A stretch of DNA of 64,000 bases from Candidatus Poribacteria bacterium (GTDB lineage Bacteria; Poribacteria; WGA-4E; WGA-3G), in assembly GCA_028824685.1 (NCBI GenBank), contig JAPPCZ010000109.1, forward strand, positions 62,001-126,000, in the 5' to 3' direction. Numbering within the stretch: position 1 is the stretch's first letter; each line of letters opens with the position of its first letter. The notes below the pieces were generated by a model. That model did not search any database and was not told the DNA's origin. It saw only the letters and a list, made by a program, of their open reading frames with translations. The position numbers and the translations under genes were made by a program. Below, one piece after another: positions 33,831 through 44,527 of this stretch.

Positions 33831-35459
33831 TTATCTACCTCTTTTAAATACGCTTTGCTGCCAAGGGCTCAGTATTTCATCATCCATCCTGATGAATAAT
33901 TCAGCAAACATCATTTGCAGCCCTTTATGATTCAATGAGGGGATAGTTAACTGTGCTGTTATCATTTTTATCTGTTGCTGCTGTACCTCGTTAAGCAGCA
34001 CAATCATATCTATGAAAGCCAGCGCGAGATTCCGCGAAGCCTGTATCCGAAAATTCTCATGTTCAGCTTGGCGTGCTATATACTGTAAATAGGCATCTTC
34101 AGAGAGAACATCTTTGATTGCCTGTTGGTAAAGGGGATGATTAGTAATCTGGGGCAGTTCAATTTTATCCCATCGTTCATTTGTGCCTCTTTTGTCCCAT
34201 AACTCTTTCTTCATGGCCTCAAGTTTCTCAGCAGCTTGTTCACGAGTAATATTTTGAAACATGAACGCCTGCATAATAGCACCTAATTCCTCAGAAAATT
34301 TGAAATGTTCATCAATGTCTGGAATTCGTGCTTCAAGGTATTGTTGGATCACACCTTTAGTAGCGAGTTTCAAGCGTTTTGATGCACTTTCGTTAAGCGA
34401 ACCTAACTGTTCAGTATGTGCTGTCAGTATTGTTTCAGCCAAGATCCACTTTTGAGATTTTGGAGGAACCTTATCGATTTTATCCTTTTCATCTGCATTT
34501 TCCGATGGCACTTCAAAAGTCTCAATACCAACTAAATCCTTTCCATCATAAAAATCAATCATCACTTCCCAAATTTTTGACTGTGTTTGGTTCAATACGC
34601 TATCCAAAGATATGTGCAATTGATTATGTAACAGATCACTGACTTCCTTCGGCAATGGTCCATTCATTATATTCATAAAGTTCAGATCTTGCTTATCATT
34701 TATTGTATCAAGCAGCAATTTCACGAGGTTTTCGCGTTGATCAACTGTCAAGCTGAGTGTTTGGTCAAGAAATGCCGTTATAATATCAACAAATGCTTGT
34801 CTAACTTGCTGTTGCCGTGCTTTGGTGAAATTGATATAATCCTGAAGTTGTGTTTCTGTCAGGTATTTGGCAAACGCTGCCCTGCAATCAGGGTGTGACA
34901 ACATTCCTATGATCATTCCTATGCTGGCGTATTTTTCTCCCTCTGCAAAGGCTGCAGTTTCTCCGTTTTTTTGATCTAACACAGTATCAAACGCTTCAAA
35001 AATCGACTTATGAAGTTTTTTTACAATAGACGCATTCAATTTGTAACGTTTGCCTATATCTTCAGCAACATGCTGTAGTAAAATTTCAGCAAAACGTGTT
35101 TCAAAATCGTCTTTTTTGCTCATTTTGAATCGTTCAAAACGGTCATCACCGGCAGCAACAAACTTTGATTTACCATTTCGAGGATTATATCCTCTCTTGG
35201 ATATTTTTACAGTATAGCGTCCTGCTGGAAGACCTGTAAATTCGTATTCACCTTTAGCATCAGTCTTTACTGTCCATTCTTTTTCAGCAGAATTAACAAT
35301 CTTAACCGTAGCTCCTTCAATCGGGTTGTTTTTCCTTGTTAATTCAAGTACCTCACCCCGGATGGTCGCGCCATTTACAGCATTTTCTTTTCCAAGGACA
35401 ATGCATGTAGAGGTACTGATATAAACGATTGCTATTAGCAAATAAATAAAGCGAGTCAT
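33831..35459 (-). CDS. Secreted protein with carboxypeptidase-regulatory-like domain
   Basis: 542 residues, signal peptide at 1-23 (MTRFIYLLIAIVYISTSTCIVLG). Residues about 30-115 form a CarboxypepD_reg-like Ig fold: IRGEVLELTRKNNPIEGATVKI ... TDAKGEYEFTGLPAGRYTVKISKRGY. The remaining 420 residues are helical and charged, without a family I recognise. They include Q-rich helices like those of periplasmic chaperone-type proteins (EILSPWQQSVFKRG at the end; CRAAFAKYLTETQLQDYINFTKARQQQ). AAGGAT lies upstream of the ATG. It is tightly coupled to the toroid gene that follows. Confidence 0.78.
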   Translation of the reverse strand: MTRFIYLLIAIVYISTSTCIVLGKENAVNGATIRGEVLELTRKNNPIEGATVKIVNSAEKEWTVKTDAKGEYEFTGLPAGRYTVKISKRGYNPRNGKSKFVAAGDDRFERFKMSKKDDFETRFAEILLQHVAEDIGKRYKLNASIVKKLHKSIFEAFDTVLDQKNGETAAFAEGEKYASIGMIIGMLSHPDCRAAFAKYLTETQLQDYINFTKARQQQVRQAFVDIITAFLDQTLSLTVDQRENLVKLLLDTINDKQDLNFMNIMNGPLPKEVSDLLHNQLHISLDSVLNQTQSKIWEVMIDFYDGKDLVGIETFEVPSENADEKDKIDKVPPKSQKWILAETILTAHTEQLGSLNESASKRLKLATKGVIQQYLEARIPDIDEHFKFSEELGAIMQAFMFQNITREQAAEKLEAMKKELWDKRGTNERWDKIELPQITNHPLYQQAIKDVLSEDAYLQYIARQAEHENFRIQASRNLALAFIDMIVLLNEVQQQQIKMITAQLTIPSLNHKGLQMMFAELFIRMDDEILSPWQQSVFKRGR

Positions 35460-35514
35460 TTTCCGATCCTTCTTGTGATTTTTTTTATGCCAAACCTATA
35501 TTTTCTCCGTAACT

Positions 35515-36447
35515 TTAATCTCGAATTGTAGCGAGCCCTGTTTGCCATTCTTTACCTTTTTTACCTGCGTAGAGCATGACATAGGTATCACCGATTTCAA
35601 GTATCTGACCTGTTAATACACCGTCACAATCAAACGCGTCGGGATTGTCTGATGGTGTGAATACGGGGTTGTGAGGGTTAGGTTCAAAAGTGCGAAAATC
35701 GCGAGTCCGCACATGCCCAATCCGCCAGACCTCACCATCAAATCCACCATAGAGAATATGGAAGTATTGTGGCCCTTTGAACAATTCAGTTTCACGGACG
35801 GCTTTGCTGTCCCATGTTTCCCCGCTCCCTGTGAAAACAGGGTTAGCTGGATTTTTTGTGACCATTGCGGGATTACTCGTCGGTGCCGTTGCATGACACA
35901 TCGTCAAACCCTCTCCGAATGATTGTGTAGCCTTGCCGGTATAAACGATGTGAATTATTTCGCCATCCACCGCGACCGAAGGATGTGTTGAGCCATGTTG
36001 TTCGTGTTCAGTATCCGCAGGAATAACTGGCGTGTGCTGAACGCGTTCCCATTTGCCCAAATCTCCATCACTAACAAGCAATCCGGTCTGTTCGGGCGTT
36101 GTCTTTCCTTTGCCTCGATAATACATGTAGTACTTGCCATCAGCGGGATTTAGGAAGGGAAAAGGGTACTCAACGGATGCATTATCAAAACTATCCATTG
36201 AAGGCTCAATAATAGGATTACGTGTATCCTGTGTGATATTGGTGAGATCGCTAATGGGTGCTGTCGCGTGCATCATCAACCAACGAACACCCACATCGCG
36301 TTTACACCAGATGTAATGTGCCGTTTCATCAACGATAATCGCATGAGTTGCTGCCGCCCAGAGAGGTGGCGGGAGAGAGATGATAGGATTGCCTGTTTCT
36401 ATCCTCTTGAAACTGGCGAATAATTCAAATGGTATAGCATCTGTCAT
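35515..36447 (-). CDS. Five-bladed beta-propeller glycosidase-like protein (GH43/GH130-like)
   Basis: 310 residues without a signal peptide. Repeated blade text such as HYIWCKRDVGVRWLMMHATAP, YPFPFLNPADGKYYMYYRGKG, HIVYTGKATQSFGEGLTMCHATAP, HILYGGFDGE and YVMLYAGKKGKEWQTGLATIRD is typical of the arabinanase/mannosyl-phosphorylase-like five-blade clan. Acidic residues at blade starts (DCDGVLTGQ, VRETELFKG) could be catalytic, but I cannot assign them. A cytoplasmic place is likely. It interrupts an otherwise envelope-directed gene series. AGAGGA lies before the ATG; 36 bp separate it from the DUF4175 gene. Confidence 0.75.
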   Translation of the reverse strand: MTDAIPFELFASFKRIETGNPIISLPPPLWAAATHAIIVDETAHYIWCKRDVGVRWLMMHATAPISDLTNITQDTRNPIIEPSMDSFDNASVEYPFPFLNPADGKYYMYYRGKGKTTPEQTGLLVSDGDLGKWERVQHTPVIPADTEHEQHGSTHPSVAVDGEIIHIVYTGKATQSFGEGLTMCHATAPTSNPAMVTKNPANPVFTGSGETWDSKAVRETELFKGPQYFHILYGGFDGEVWRIGHVRTRDFRTFEPNPHNPVFTPSDNPDAFDCDGVLTGQILEIGDTYVMLYAGKKGKEWQTGLATIRD

Positions 36448-36483
36448 CAGTTTTTCCTCTGTTTACAGTGCGTCGTGTGTCTA

Positions 36484-39400
36484 CTACTGTCCTTCTATTG
36501 CATTAAAATAAGCATCTAATCCTTGACGGAATTCTTCCGGTAATACACGTCCTGCTTTACCAGTTGCTTGTTTAGGTGAGCGTTTTTCAATGAAAGCTTC
36601 TCCGCTATCATCGCCAACTCCCAAAAGGCTTAGCGCGGAAATTAATGCTGCGAGTCCTTGTCCACCACCACCTGGTGAGTCTCCGCTATTACCGCCACCA
36701 GGAACATTTGGCATGCGTTGTGTTTCAAGCAAGATTTCGATCACTTCCGAGATGGCTGCGATTGCTTTCGGACCGGTGTTTGGCTCGGCAAGGATTGTTT
36801 CTGCTTCGTCCATAACCTCAGCTGCCCTGCTAACTTTGGCGAGTTGCCGTCGGATCAATGCCGTGTTGGCATTTGGCAATAGACCTATTTCCCTTACTAC
36901 TTCGTGTGTATCCTCTGCGATTTCGTATTGTGTATCGCTTAATGCCTCGCTTCGCTCATAATATTTGTCATCAGTGAGAGCGTCCTTTGCCTGCTCAACC
37001 TCGCGTGTCTCTTCCCGTAATTGGATTTCGCGATTGATGAGGCGCAATACTTCCACAATGATTTCTGGAGGCAGATTAGGCAGTTCCATCATTCCACCTT
37101 GTGGGGGCGGCGTTTCAGGCAGCGGATCTATTAGTTGTTCTGCCCACCGATCCAGTGTATCCGCCCAATATTCCGCTTCAATGGTTGACCGCCCGACAAA
37201 ATTCCTGTTAATAGATCGGACAAGATCACGTATTTGGGTTGATACAGATGCGTCCTCCATCTCTGCAAGGACACGCAAGTAGTTTGCATTAGGACGCCGA
37301 TCAATATATGCTGCCATGTCTTGTATGATAGTAGTTATGTTTTTAGACTCGGCGGACTCAAGATCGGCTAAACGTCTTCGTGCAGTTTGATTGTCTGTTC
37401 CTCTGTCGGCAAGTCCGAAACTATCCAGACTATCCAGATCGGACGCGATGTCAATCTGTTTGCGCGAAGCTGCTTTCAAACGTTTCACGAATGTGCTGTT
37501 TTCAAAGCCGACAAGCAGTCTTTTTATCTCATCTGATAATTTGGCGAAGGCATCCAGCAATTCCTTTTGCTCCTCGACCGCCTCCAGAACAAGTTCTGAT
37601 GCTTGGGGTGTTTCGGTCTCTTGCTCTTGAGCGTCTCTGCCACTCCCTTTTAAGGTAGTCGTAGGAATTTGCAGTCCACCAACGACTTGTGGAGGCTGTC
37701 CTCCCTGTGGTTTATCAGGTTTATTGAATCCTGATTCAACGTCAGAGATGCCTGGTGTAGGATTCGCGGGTGAAAAACTTGGTTTACCACCTTCTGGTGG
37801 TTTACTCCGATCTACGCTGGCAGAATCACCACGTTCGTTTGGATCGTCCGGCATCTCTTCATCTGCTGTTTCGGGTGGTAGCTTACTATCGGGTCCATAT
37901 TTTTCAACATCGTTTTCCGAATTGCTGGGTTTGGCATTCGATTGGTTACCATCTGTTGGCTGTTGGCTATCAGATTTTGAAGGATTGCCCTGCTGAGCGT
38001 TTGGTTGACTATCAGATGTTGAGGGTTTGTCTTGCGGACTGCTTTGTCCGGGTGCCTCTGCTGCCTGTGCAAGTAGATTTGCAACAGAAGGCATTTTCTT
38101 TTTTGCTATCTCCTCTAATTGTTCGAGCATTTCACCCCACGATTCGAGTTGAGATCCATCGAATTCACTGTTTTTTGCTGCTTCCTGCATCAATTCCGTG
38201 CCGCTTTCGATAAGGCTATCAAGTTTTGCTGCGTTAGTACGTTCTGCTGCGGCTTGATTCTGTAATTTTTTGCGCTGTGCTGGATCGTCAAGTTCTGCAG
38301 GAGACAAGTCACGTAGTTCAAGATTGGTTTGGTGTAACTGCAATTCTTTGTCGTGGACATCTTTTGCCGCGCCTGCCCAAAGCTGCATCTGCCCGATTAG
38401 CCACTTAAAGTGTTCGGCAGGCGTTAGCACATGCAGCATAATCTGCGGTGAACGAACGCGTTCACGGTTCGGAAAATAATCCTCTGCAAAAGCACGTAGA
38501 CGTAGACTCTGCGGTTTTATATTTTCACGTTCAACAGAAAATGTGGCAGGGACGGTAAGTGCTTCCGAAGTTGGACTTCCTGAAGACACAGTTTTTTCAC
38601 CGATGGCAGGTTCAGGATTTTGAATCGGATTCTCAATACCTTCCCATTCTAAACCAATATGTTTTACACCGAAGTCATCCCCCGCCTGAATCTCAAATGT
38701 GAGCACTTCTGTAGAAAGGACAACTTGATTATTTTTTAGTTTGGTTATGGCGACCGTTGGTACAGCGTCCTCTTGTGCCTCAAACTGTAGCACTTGTGGT
38801 TCACTTGCTGCAAGTCCAAAACGGTCCCGCCATGTCAATTGCATCTCTGTCGTTGTTTCTACTGATATTGGTTCGGTAATCACGCGTGCCCCATCCACCT
38901 TTTGTGGACGATTGTTTAATGTTGCTTCAGACAATTCGCGTGTTGTAGTGGCTTCCAAGGTGGCGGTGCTTCCCTTCACTAAGTTGACTATTCCACCGCG
39001 CACATCATCAATACGCGGTTCTTGATGTTGCAAGTAGTCGGGGAGTTTGACTTTAGCAATGATTTCTTTTAGGGCAGGTCTCAATTTGGGTTCAACTGGA
39101 ATGGAACGGCGCGCATCTCCTATGCGGAGATTAACTTTACCCTCTTCCGTTTGTGGTGGCAACTCAAATTTGTAGGTTTCTCCTTCTCGTTCTGCAACCA
39201 CCGGCATCTGTTTTGCATAGCGTGCTTCACCTGACTCGGGTTTCCATGGAGATTCATCTTTTAAACGTGCTTCAACATTAAATGGTTCGGCATACGCTAC
39301 CACACGCTTATCCGTTTTACCTTCCAACTGCGCAAAGGTATATCGTTCCACGTTTCGCCACGGGGTTAACCATCGAGCGAGAGTATTCCGAGTCGTTGCG

Positions 39401-39936
39401 GGAATCACGAGGACTCCGATGATAACCAACACTAAAGGCAAACCTACTGCCCACGCCCAACGACGGTGGCGAGGATTTGGCACTGCCTCTGCAAGATTAT
39501 GTTTCGCTACCTCTTCATCAACTTGACGCATGGCTGCTGCTACCAGCGCAGGACTTGATGACCGATCTGATCTCTCCGATGCAAGTTCCACGATGCCAAG
39601 CACGTGATCACCAAAACGGGGGAACTTATGTTGTAGTAACCGAGCAATTCCATCTAAGGTGCGATTCCGCCACACCCAATTGTAATACTTTAGCGGCAGG
39701 AAAATCACCATACCTACCATCCCGATTACCAAGATAAGCGCGCGTAACAGCGTAGGCGTATCAAACAATCGGTCTAAACCAAACACTATGAGATACGAAA
39801 TGATGAGACCAAAGAGTGCTGCTAATGTGCCTTCGGCAAGTTTAATTATCCATACCCGTTTTCGGTACTGTTCTAATGCTTTTTTCATGCGCGGGGGAAG
39901 GTTTACCCCGTTTTCTTTTGATTGTGTTTGGTTCAT
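36484..39936 (-). CDS. DUF4175-type large membrane protein
   Basis: 1,150 residues. Hydrophobic segments at about 32-55, 62-83 and 165-188 anchor the N-terminus. A long extracytoplasmic part follows, with Ig-like strands at about 300-500 (VKLPDYLQHQEPRIDDVRGGIVNL). It then has helical coiled regions, a disordered Ser/Pro/Gln/Asp-rich stretch at about 645-770, and another helical domain to the end. DUF4175-like proteins regularly accompany MoxR, DUF58 and VWA genes. They are taken to belong to a membrane complex in the cell envelope whose task is unknown. Spacing: 81 bp from the preceding VWA gene, 36 bp to the glycosidase gene. GGAGA precedes the ATG. Confidence 0.85.
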   Translation of the reverse strand: MNQTQSKENGVNLPPRMKKALEQYRKRVWIIKLAEGTLAALFGLIISYLIVFGLDRLFDTPTLLRALILVIGMVGMVIFLPLKYYNWVWRNRTLDGIARLLQHKFPRFGDHVLGIVELASERSDRSSSPALVAAAMRQVDEEVAKHNLAEAVPNPRHRRWAWAVGLPLVLVIIGVLVIPATTRNTLARWLTPWRNVERYTFAQLEGKTDKRVVAYAEPFNVEARLKDESPWKPESGEARYAKQMPVVAEREGETYKFELPPQTEEGKVNLRIGDARRSIPVEPKLRPALKEIIAKVKLPDYLQHQEPRIDDVRGGIVNLVKGSTATLEATTTRELSEATLNNRPQKVDGARVITEPISVETTTEMQLTWRDRFGLAASEPQVLQFEAQEDAVPTVAITKLKNNQVVLSTEVLTFEIQAGDDFGVKHIGLEWEGIENPIQNPEPAIGEKTVSSGSPTSEALTVPATFSVERENIKPQSLRLRAFAEDYFPNRERVRSPQIMLHVLTPAEHFKWLIGQMQLWAGAAKDVHDKELQLHQTNLELRDLSPAELDDPAQRKKLQNQAAAERTNAAKLDSLIESGTELMQEAAKNSEFDGSQLESWGEMLEQLEEIAKKKMPSVANLLAQAAEAPGQSSPQDKPSTSDSQPNAQQGNPSKSDSQQPTDGNQSNAKPSNSENDVEKYGPDSKLPPETADEEMPDDPNERGDSASVDRSKPPEGGKPSFSPANPTPGISDVESGFNKPDKPQGGQPPQVVGGLQIPTTTLKGSGRDAQEQETETPQASELVLEAVEEQKELLDAFAKLSDEIKRLLVGFENSTFVKRLKAASRKQIDIASDLDSLDSFGLADRGTDNQTARRRLADLESAESKNITTIIQDMAAYIDRRPNANYLRVLAEMEDASVSTQIRDLVRSINRNFVGRSTIEAEYWADTLDRWAEQLIDPLPETPPPQGGMMELPNLPPEIIVEVLRLINREIQLREETREVEQAKDALTDDKYYERSEALSDTQYEIAEDTHEVVREIGLLPNANTALIRRQLAKVSRAAEVMDEAETILAEPNTGPKAIAAISEVIEILLETQRMPNVPGGGNSGDSPGGGGQGLAALISALSLLGVGDDSGEAFIEKRSPKQATGKAGRVLPEEFRQGLDAYFNAIEGQ

Positions 39937-40017
39937 TGAAGTTCTCCATTAGGGTAGTTGTGGTTATCGTCCATGTTGATTAAAGTGATTTTCTAAAGAT
40001 AGCCAGTGAATACTAAA

Positions 40018-42225
40018 CTATATCGTACCTGCCATTTTGCGTGCAACCCAGAATAATCCAAGCAGTAAGATAATCAATCCGCCCCAAAGCGGATGCGACC
40101 AGATTCGTGTGCGTTTGACAATTGGTTCAGGTTCAGGTAAAGCTGCCAGATGGTCTAACAGTGTTCCTACTTCAGCAATTGGTACGAGTTTGCCGCTGGT
40201 AATCTTGGATATTTCCTCAAGGACATCAAAACGTGCTAAACGTCCCTGCTGCTCCCGATTTAAACCTTGCACTGACAGATCCGTTTGAACCGATGCTCCT
40301 GTTTCGCTACTGGTCGCAACGAGACGATAGTTGCCAGATTCTTTCGGCACAAACGTTCCGACGAACAACCCTAACGCATCTTCTATGCCCGGTTGTAACC
40401 GTATTGTCTCTGTTTTACCTGAAGGGGCAATCGCTTGCACAGTAACAGTGCCTCTATCCAGGGGACCGCCTACGTTGTCCATGACATTGGCATTTAACGT
40501 CAGGACATCATCAACATGTGGTCTGTCTGGTGAATAGAACAATCGTATTGCTTCGCCTTGCGCCATCTGTCGGCGATATGCCATCCAACGTGCGACTTGA
40601 CTCCAAAATCGGTAATGATATTTGTCTTCAACACCGTGCCGCCAACGCCACGCGCTGTCCGTTCCCATGAACAGCACTTTACCTGTGCCGTAAGTTTTTG
40701 TGACAATGAGCGGCACCCGTCCAGAAACTGTGGCGGCTTGATCGTGTACTGCCAAAATCTCGGTGCCTGCTTTAGCCCGTCTGATGCCAGCATACCAGAA
40801 AAATCCCGGCAGTGTGCGCCAAACATCGCTATTGTCAAGGTCGGTATCTCCGAGACGCGTTAACAAACTGCGTTGTCCAGGTTCGGTGAGCGCGAAATAG
40901 GATTGAACACTTGAACCTACGCCGTTAGGTGTCGCGGGGTCCAAGACAACAGGATAGAGATCAGCAAGTGGTCCGGCAGTCAATGAATCTTGTGCACCAG
41001 TGCGCCCCGGTATAAAGACAAGTCCAGCGGCTTGTGCACTGACGAGTTGCCGTAAATCCTGTGCCTGTTCGGCTGTTAGTTGTTCGGGGGATATACCGAC
41101 ATCCCCAAGAAACACTACGTCAAATTTGCTGAGTTCTCTGGCATCAGGGAAATGTTTGATGTAGCTGCGTCCACCACCGACCTTAGGTAGTTTCGGATGA
41201 AAAAGCAGACATGTTACATTAACACCCGCATCGCGTTCCAAAGCATTGCGTAGATATCGGTATTCCCAACGTGGATAAGATTCAATGACAAGGATTTCCA
41301 ACCGCTCCTGCCGTATGGATATAGGTGCAGAAAGTTCATTATTTTCGGGGATCAATTCTTGCATATCTGGTGCAATACGCAAATTTAGGGTGAATTCTCC
41401 TGTTTCTTGCGGTGTCCAAGCCATATTTTCCTGTGCTTGTCCCATAGCAGGCACAGTGATAACTTTGTTGACCGTAGGCTCATCATTAACACTTAACGTA
41501 AGGTTTACGTCTCTATCCTGTCCCAAGGTATTTCGGACGACAAACGGGATGCGGATCTGCTTTTTTGTTACGCCGTAGGTTGGGGCATCCATGCTCACTA
41601 ACTCTATATCGGGCAGCGGAACTTTACTGCCGACCCCTACTGTGAAAACAGGAACACCTTGCATGTGGAAGCGTGTCGCAGCCTTCACGGGTGAGTCACC
41701 AATATTCCAATCACCATCTGATAGTAGGACTACGCCGCGAAGGCTGGAATGATTGTCCAAAACGTGCGACAGCCCAGCGTTTATATCTGTGGCTTCCTCT
41801 GCTGGGTCTAACAGTGAAGAGAACGGCTCAAATACTACGTTGAGTTCAGTATCTTGTTCCGATTTCCAAACTTCCTCCGACATTAGCGGTTGAATCGTTT
41901 CGGCGCGGCTTTTGCGTTTCACAGCGGTATCCTGTTCGTCTATTATATCCTGTGTTAGCATGCTGTTAGATTTGTCCCATAGGATAGCAAGCGTTGAGCG
42001 TTGTTCCGGCGGTTGTGATTCTAACCATTCGGGTTGATTTAGTGTGACAACCACAAGGATAACAAGCACAAGACGTAGCAGTTCAAGCCATCCGATGCGC
42101 TTACGGTAACCGCTGCGATGCCATGCGTACCAGCATAAGACACCGGTTATAATGATAATAATCAGTCCTAAAGTTATGACGGAACCGCTTGAGAAGAATT
42201 CAAGGTGTCCTTGTTGGTCTGGCAT
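40018..42225 (-). CDS. VWA-like membrane protein with glutamine-amidotransferase-like region
   Basis: 735 residues. Two N-terminal membrane segments (about 13-35 and 47-63) are followed by a von Willebrand-A-like domain whose metal site reads D84-K-S-N-S88. VVLLSDGDWNIGDSP lies later in the same domain. A middle part at about 320-560 resembles class-I glutamine-amidotransferase-like folds (LVIESYPRWEYRYLRNAL ... VVFLGDVG ... LVFIPG). After another Ig-like section, one membrane helix near 712-730 ends the protein. The family occurs beside BatA and DUF4175 genes in Planctomycetota and related lineages. Its likely role is scaffolding with the preceding VWA protein. Confidence 0.85.
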   Translation of the reverse strand: MPDQQGHLEFFSSGSVITLGLIIIIITGVLCWYAWHRSGYRKRIGWLELLRLVLVILVVVTLNQPEWLESQPPEQRSTLAILWDKSNSMLTQDIIDEQDTAVKRKSRAETIQPLMSEEVWKSEQDTELNVVFEPFSSLLDPAEEATDINAGLSHVLDNHSSLRGVVLLSDGDWNIGDSPVKAATRFHMQGVPVFTVGVGSKVPLPDIELVSMDAPTYGVTKKQIRIPFVVRNTLGQDRDVNLTLSVNDEPTVNKVITVPAMGQAQENMAWTPQETGEFTLNLRIAPDMQELIPENNELSAPISIRQERLEILVIESYPRWEYRYLRNALERDAGVNVTCLLFHPKLPKVGGGRSYIKHFPDARELSKFDVVFLGDVGISPEQLTAEQAQDLRQLVSAQAAGLVFIPGRTGAQDSLTAGPLADLYPVVLDPATPNGVGSSVQSYFALTEPGQRSLLTRLGDTDLDNSDVWRTLPGFFWYAGIRRAKAGTEILAVHDQAATVSGRVPLIVTKTYGTGKVLFMGTDSAWRWRHGVEDKYHYRFWSQVARWMAYRRQMAQGEAIRLFYSPDRPHVDDVLTLNANVMDNVGGPLDRGTVTVQAIAPSGKTETIRLQPGIEDALGLFVGTFVPKESGNYRLVATSSETGASVQTDLSVQGLNREQQGRLARFDVLEEISKITSGKLVPIAEVGTLLDHLAALPEPEPIVKRTRIWSHPLWGGLIILLLGLFWVARKMAGTI

Positions 42226-42352
42226 ATCTACGCCTCTAAGTTGCTAAAACTCTCTTTTAGGTTAAAGTTTTCATTTTTCACAGTAAAATGGTTTCAATAT
42301 TCATTTATAGTTCCATGATGTAAACACTGATTGAGTATTGCGGTGTATTAGG

Positions 42353-42378
42353 GTCGCGACCTGGAGGGTCGCTCCTAC
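42353..42378 (-). repeat. REP-like palindrome, GCGAC-stem type
   Basis: On the minus strand: GTAGGA head, stem GCGAC with GTCGC, loop CCTCCAG, tail GAC. It is the half-unit form of the palindrome at 27193-27242. It lies in the 171-bp gap between the two VWA genes. Confidence 0.65.
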
Positions 42379-42396
42379 AAGACATATTCATTTACA

Positions 42397-44412
42397 TTAA
42401 TCTCCCTCTGCTGTTGCAAAATCTACTGCGGGGTTACTTTCCGCTTTCTTGCTTGGCAAACTTAGTACCGCTTCTACAATGAGTGCTATCGCCATCGCAA
42501 TAAGAAAAGTACGCCAGAGTTCATTGGCTAAAGAAGAGGTATCTCCCACTTCTACATCTATTCGCCGATAAGATAATCCGTCAAATAGAGCATCTACAGT
42601 TTCTGCGGGAGATGCTTTAGCGGCATCTTCGGCTTGGCTGCGATTCACGGCTATCCAATATGCCTCATCTCGGTAGACTCCAGCGTGTAGTCCACGTTGA
42701 GAAAGCGATATTGCGTCCCCTTCAGGTGCTATCGCCTCCCACTGTTCACGATCTGCAAGGGCATCAGATGCAGCGTCACGTTGAGACGCATCAGTCAAAG
42801 CGCGACATCCTTCCGCTAACGCACGCTGCAACATCACATAAAACACTATCCCGTCACGTTCAAGAGAAGAAAACTGAGCGGTCGGTAGTGTGCTACAGAA
42901 ATACACGGCACCGTGGTCCGTATTCACACGGGTTAGGAGCGGTGTATCGTCGCTAAACCTTGCCAGTAATGTTCCAGTGCTTTCAATAGCACGGTATCGG
43001 TAGGTGCGTAGTTCATTCAGAGGCAAAGGATTTCCACTATCTACATGTGCCAACAAATCAGCATCACCACGCCACCACGAAATCTGGGCAGTTTGTTCAT
43101 CATCAGGCGTCTGCCAGTCGTTCCAGCGTGAGTAGAACATTTGCGCACCAGCATTCTGACGCGGTGGAAAGAAAATAACCACACGTCCGCTGTTGACAAA
43201 ATTCTGAATCTGTTCCACGACTAATCCGTTTGGCAAAGCGGCTTGCCAGATTAACAGTCCTGTATTTTCCCAATCAATTTCCCCAACGCGATTCGTGGGA
43301 ATCACATCTGCCTGATGTTGAAGTCGCGCATCTGGTGGAATAGCGAGCGCACGACGAAACGCTTCGCCAGTTCTTACATCATCACTAACGATAACCGATC
43401 TCCGTACTGGCGGTTCTGAAAATACAAAGAAAAATCGATTGTCCAACGGGTTCGCATCACCCGGTAACCCGACTGATCCCCATCCCGAAGTGAGTGTGCC
43501 ATCAATAGGAATGCGATGTCCCTGTAAAGATGCCCCGCGTGCGTCAAGTTCAACTTCAACCACAGAACGAACGTTGTTGACTTCAAACTCAATCGGTACT
43601 TCTCGCGTCGCAGCATCGCTGCCTTCATTTCTAACCATAACATCAAGGATAAGTTCCGCCTCGTTACCTCGTTGCCACCGTTGCACATTTTCCACCCGCA
43701 CCGATAAGTTATTTGAAGATGGTGCTGAATATGCAAGTAAGAAGTGATGCACGCCATCTAACTGTGCAAATTCTTCTCGGATTGCATCCCAACGTCCGCT
43801 GGTAACAGCCCAATCATTCTCGTAGAGATCAGAGCATATCCATACGTCTGCTCGTCCTGAATTGTTTGCTTTAAGATAGGTTAAAGCGGATTCAAACATG
43901 CCCGGAATATTGGCACTTGTGGCACTTGATTCGGTCATAGGTAGGCTTAATAATGCCTTCGGTGAATCTATTTCTTGTAATTGTCCAGTGGCACTATCAA
44001 TCAGAATCAGATGAGTCCCGTAATCACCTTGTTCCAGCAACTGCGCAAGTCTTTTTAGTGCTGTAGACCTCTTTGACTCACCAGCCTGTAGGTCTTGTGT
44101 TTCCATACTCGCGGATCGGTCAAGCAGAACCATAGTGACATCGGGTTTAGCCAATCCAATGCTTCCTAACCATCCGCCAGAAAGTGGTCGACTAATAGCG
44201 AAAATCAGTGCTGCAATCGCGAGGGTACGCATGAGTAGTATGAGGATATGGCGAAGACGTGCCATGCCTTTGCTCATCCGTTTTGCAGCCATCAGAAACA
44301 TCATCGCTGCCCAGGGGACGGTGCGGTGGCGCTGCTGATTTATCAAGTGTATAATGACTGGTAGCAACATCAAAGGAAGTGCTATTAATGCTAAAGGTTG
44401 TAGAAAATTCAT
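42397..44412 (-). CDS. BatA/VWA domain membrane protein
   Basis: 671 residues, beginning with the BatA N-terminus FLQPLALIALPLMLLPVIIHLINQQRHR and a second membrane segment (about 55-75). The VWA domain starts at VTMVLLDRSASM with a complete D98-x-S-x-S metal site. A long extracytoplasmic region follows, then a last helix near 640-660 (FLIAMAIALIVEAVLSL). Family members associate with MoxR ATPases and DUF58 proteins. Homologous Bat operons have been linked to envelope integrity and stress tolerance. A 210-bp gap upstream holds repeat fragments and may contain a promoter. Confidence 0.9.
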   Translation of the reverse strand: MNFLQPLALIALPLMLLPVIIHLINQQRHRTVPWAAMMFLMAAKRMSKGMARLRHILILLMRTLAIAALIFAISRPLSGGWLGSIGLAKPDVTMVLLDRSASMETQDLQAGESKRSTALKRLAQLLEQGDYGTHLILIDSATGQLQEIDSPKALLSLPMTESSATSANIPGMFESALTYLKANNSGRADVWICSDLYENDWAVTSGRWDAIREEFAQLDGVHHFLLAYSAPSSNNLSVRVENVQRWQRGNEAELILDVMVRNEGSDAATREVPIEFEVNNVRSVVEVELDARGASLQGHRIPIDGTLTSGWGSVGLPGDANPLDNRFFFVFSEPPVRRSVIVSDDVRTGEAFRRALAIPPDARLQHQADVIPTNRVGEIDWENTGLLIWQAALPNGLVVEQIQNFVNSGRVVIFFPPRQNAGAQMFYSRWNDWQTPDDEQTAQISWWRGDADLLAHVDSGNPLPLNELRTYRYRAIESTGTLLARFSDDTPLLTRVNTDHGAVYFCSTLPTAQFSSLERDGIVFYVMLQRALAEGCRALTDASQRDAASDALADREQWEAIAPEGDAISLSQRGLHAGVYRDEAYWIAVNRSQAEDAAKASPAETVDALFDGLSYRRIDVEVGDTSSLANELWRTFLIAMAIALIVEAVLSLPSKKAESNPAVDFATAEGD

Positions 44413-44527
44413 AGTTGGTCATCGACTGTCAGCTATCAGCCGTCGGGTCTAAGTTTTTACTTTAATGGTTGCATAATAGTGACGCATATAAATAAGTGAA
44501 CGTTTTTCTTTTAGATTTACGGCGTTT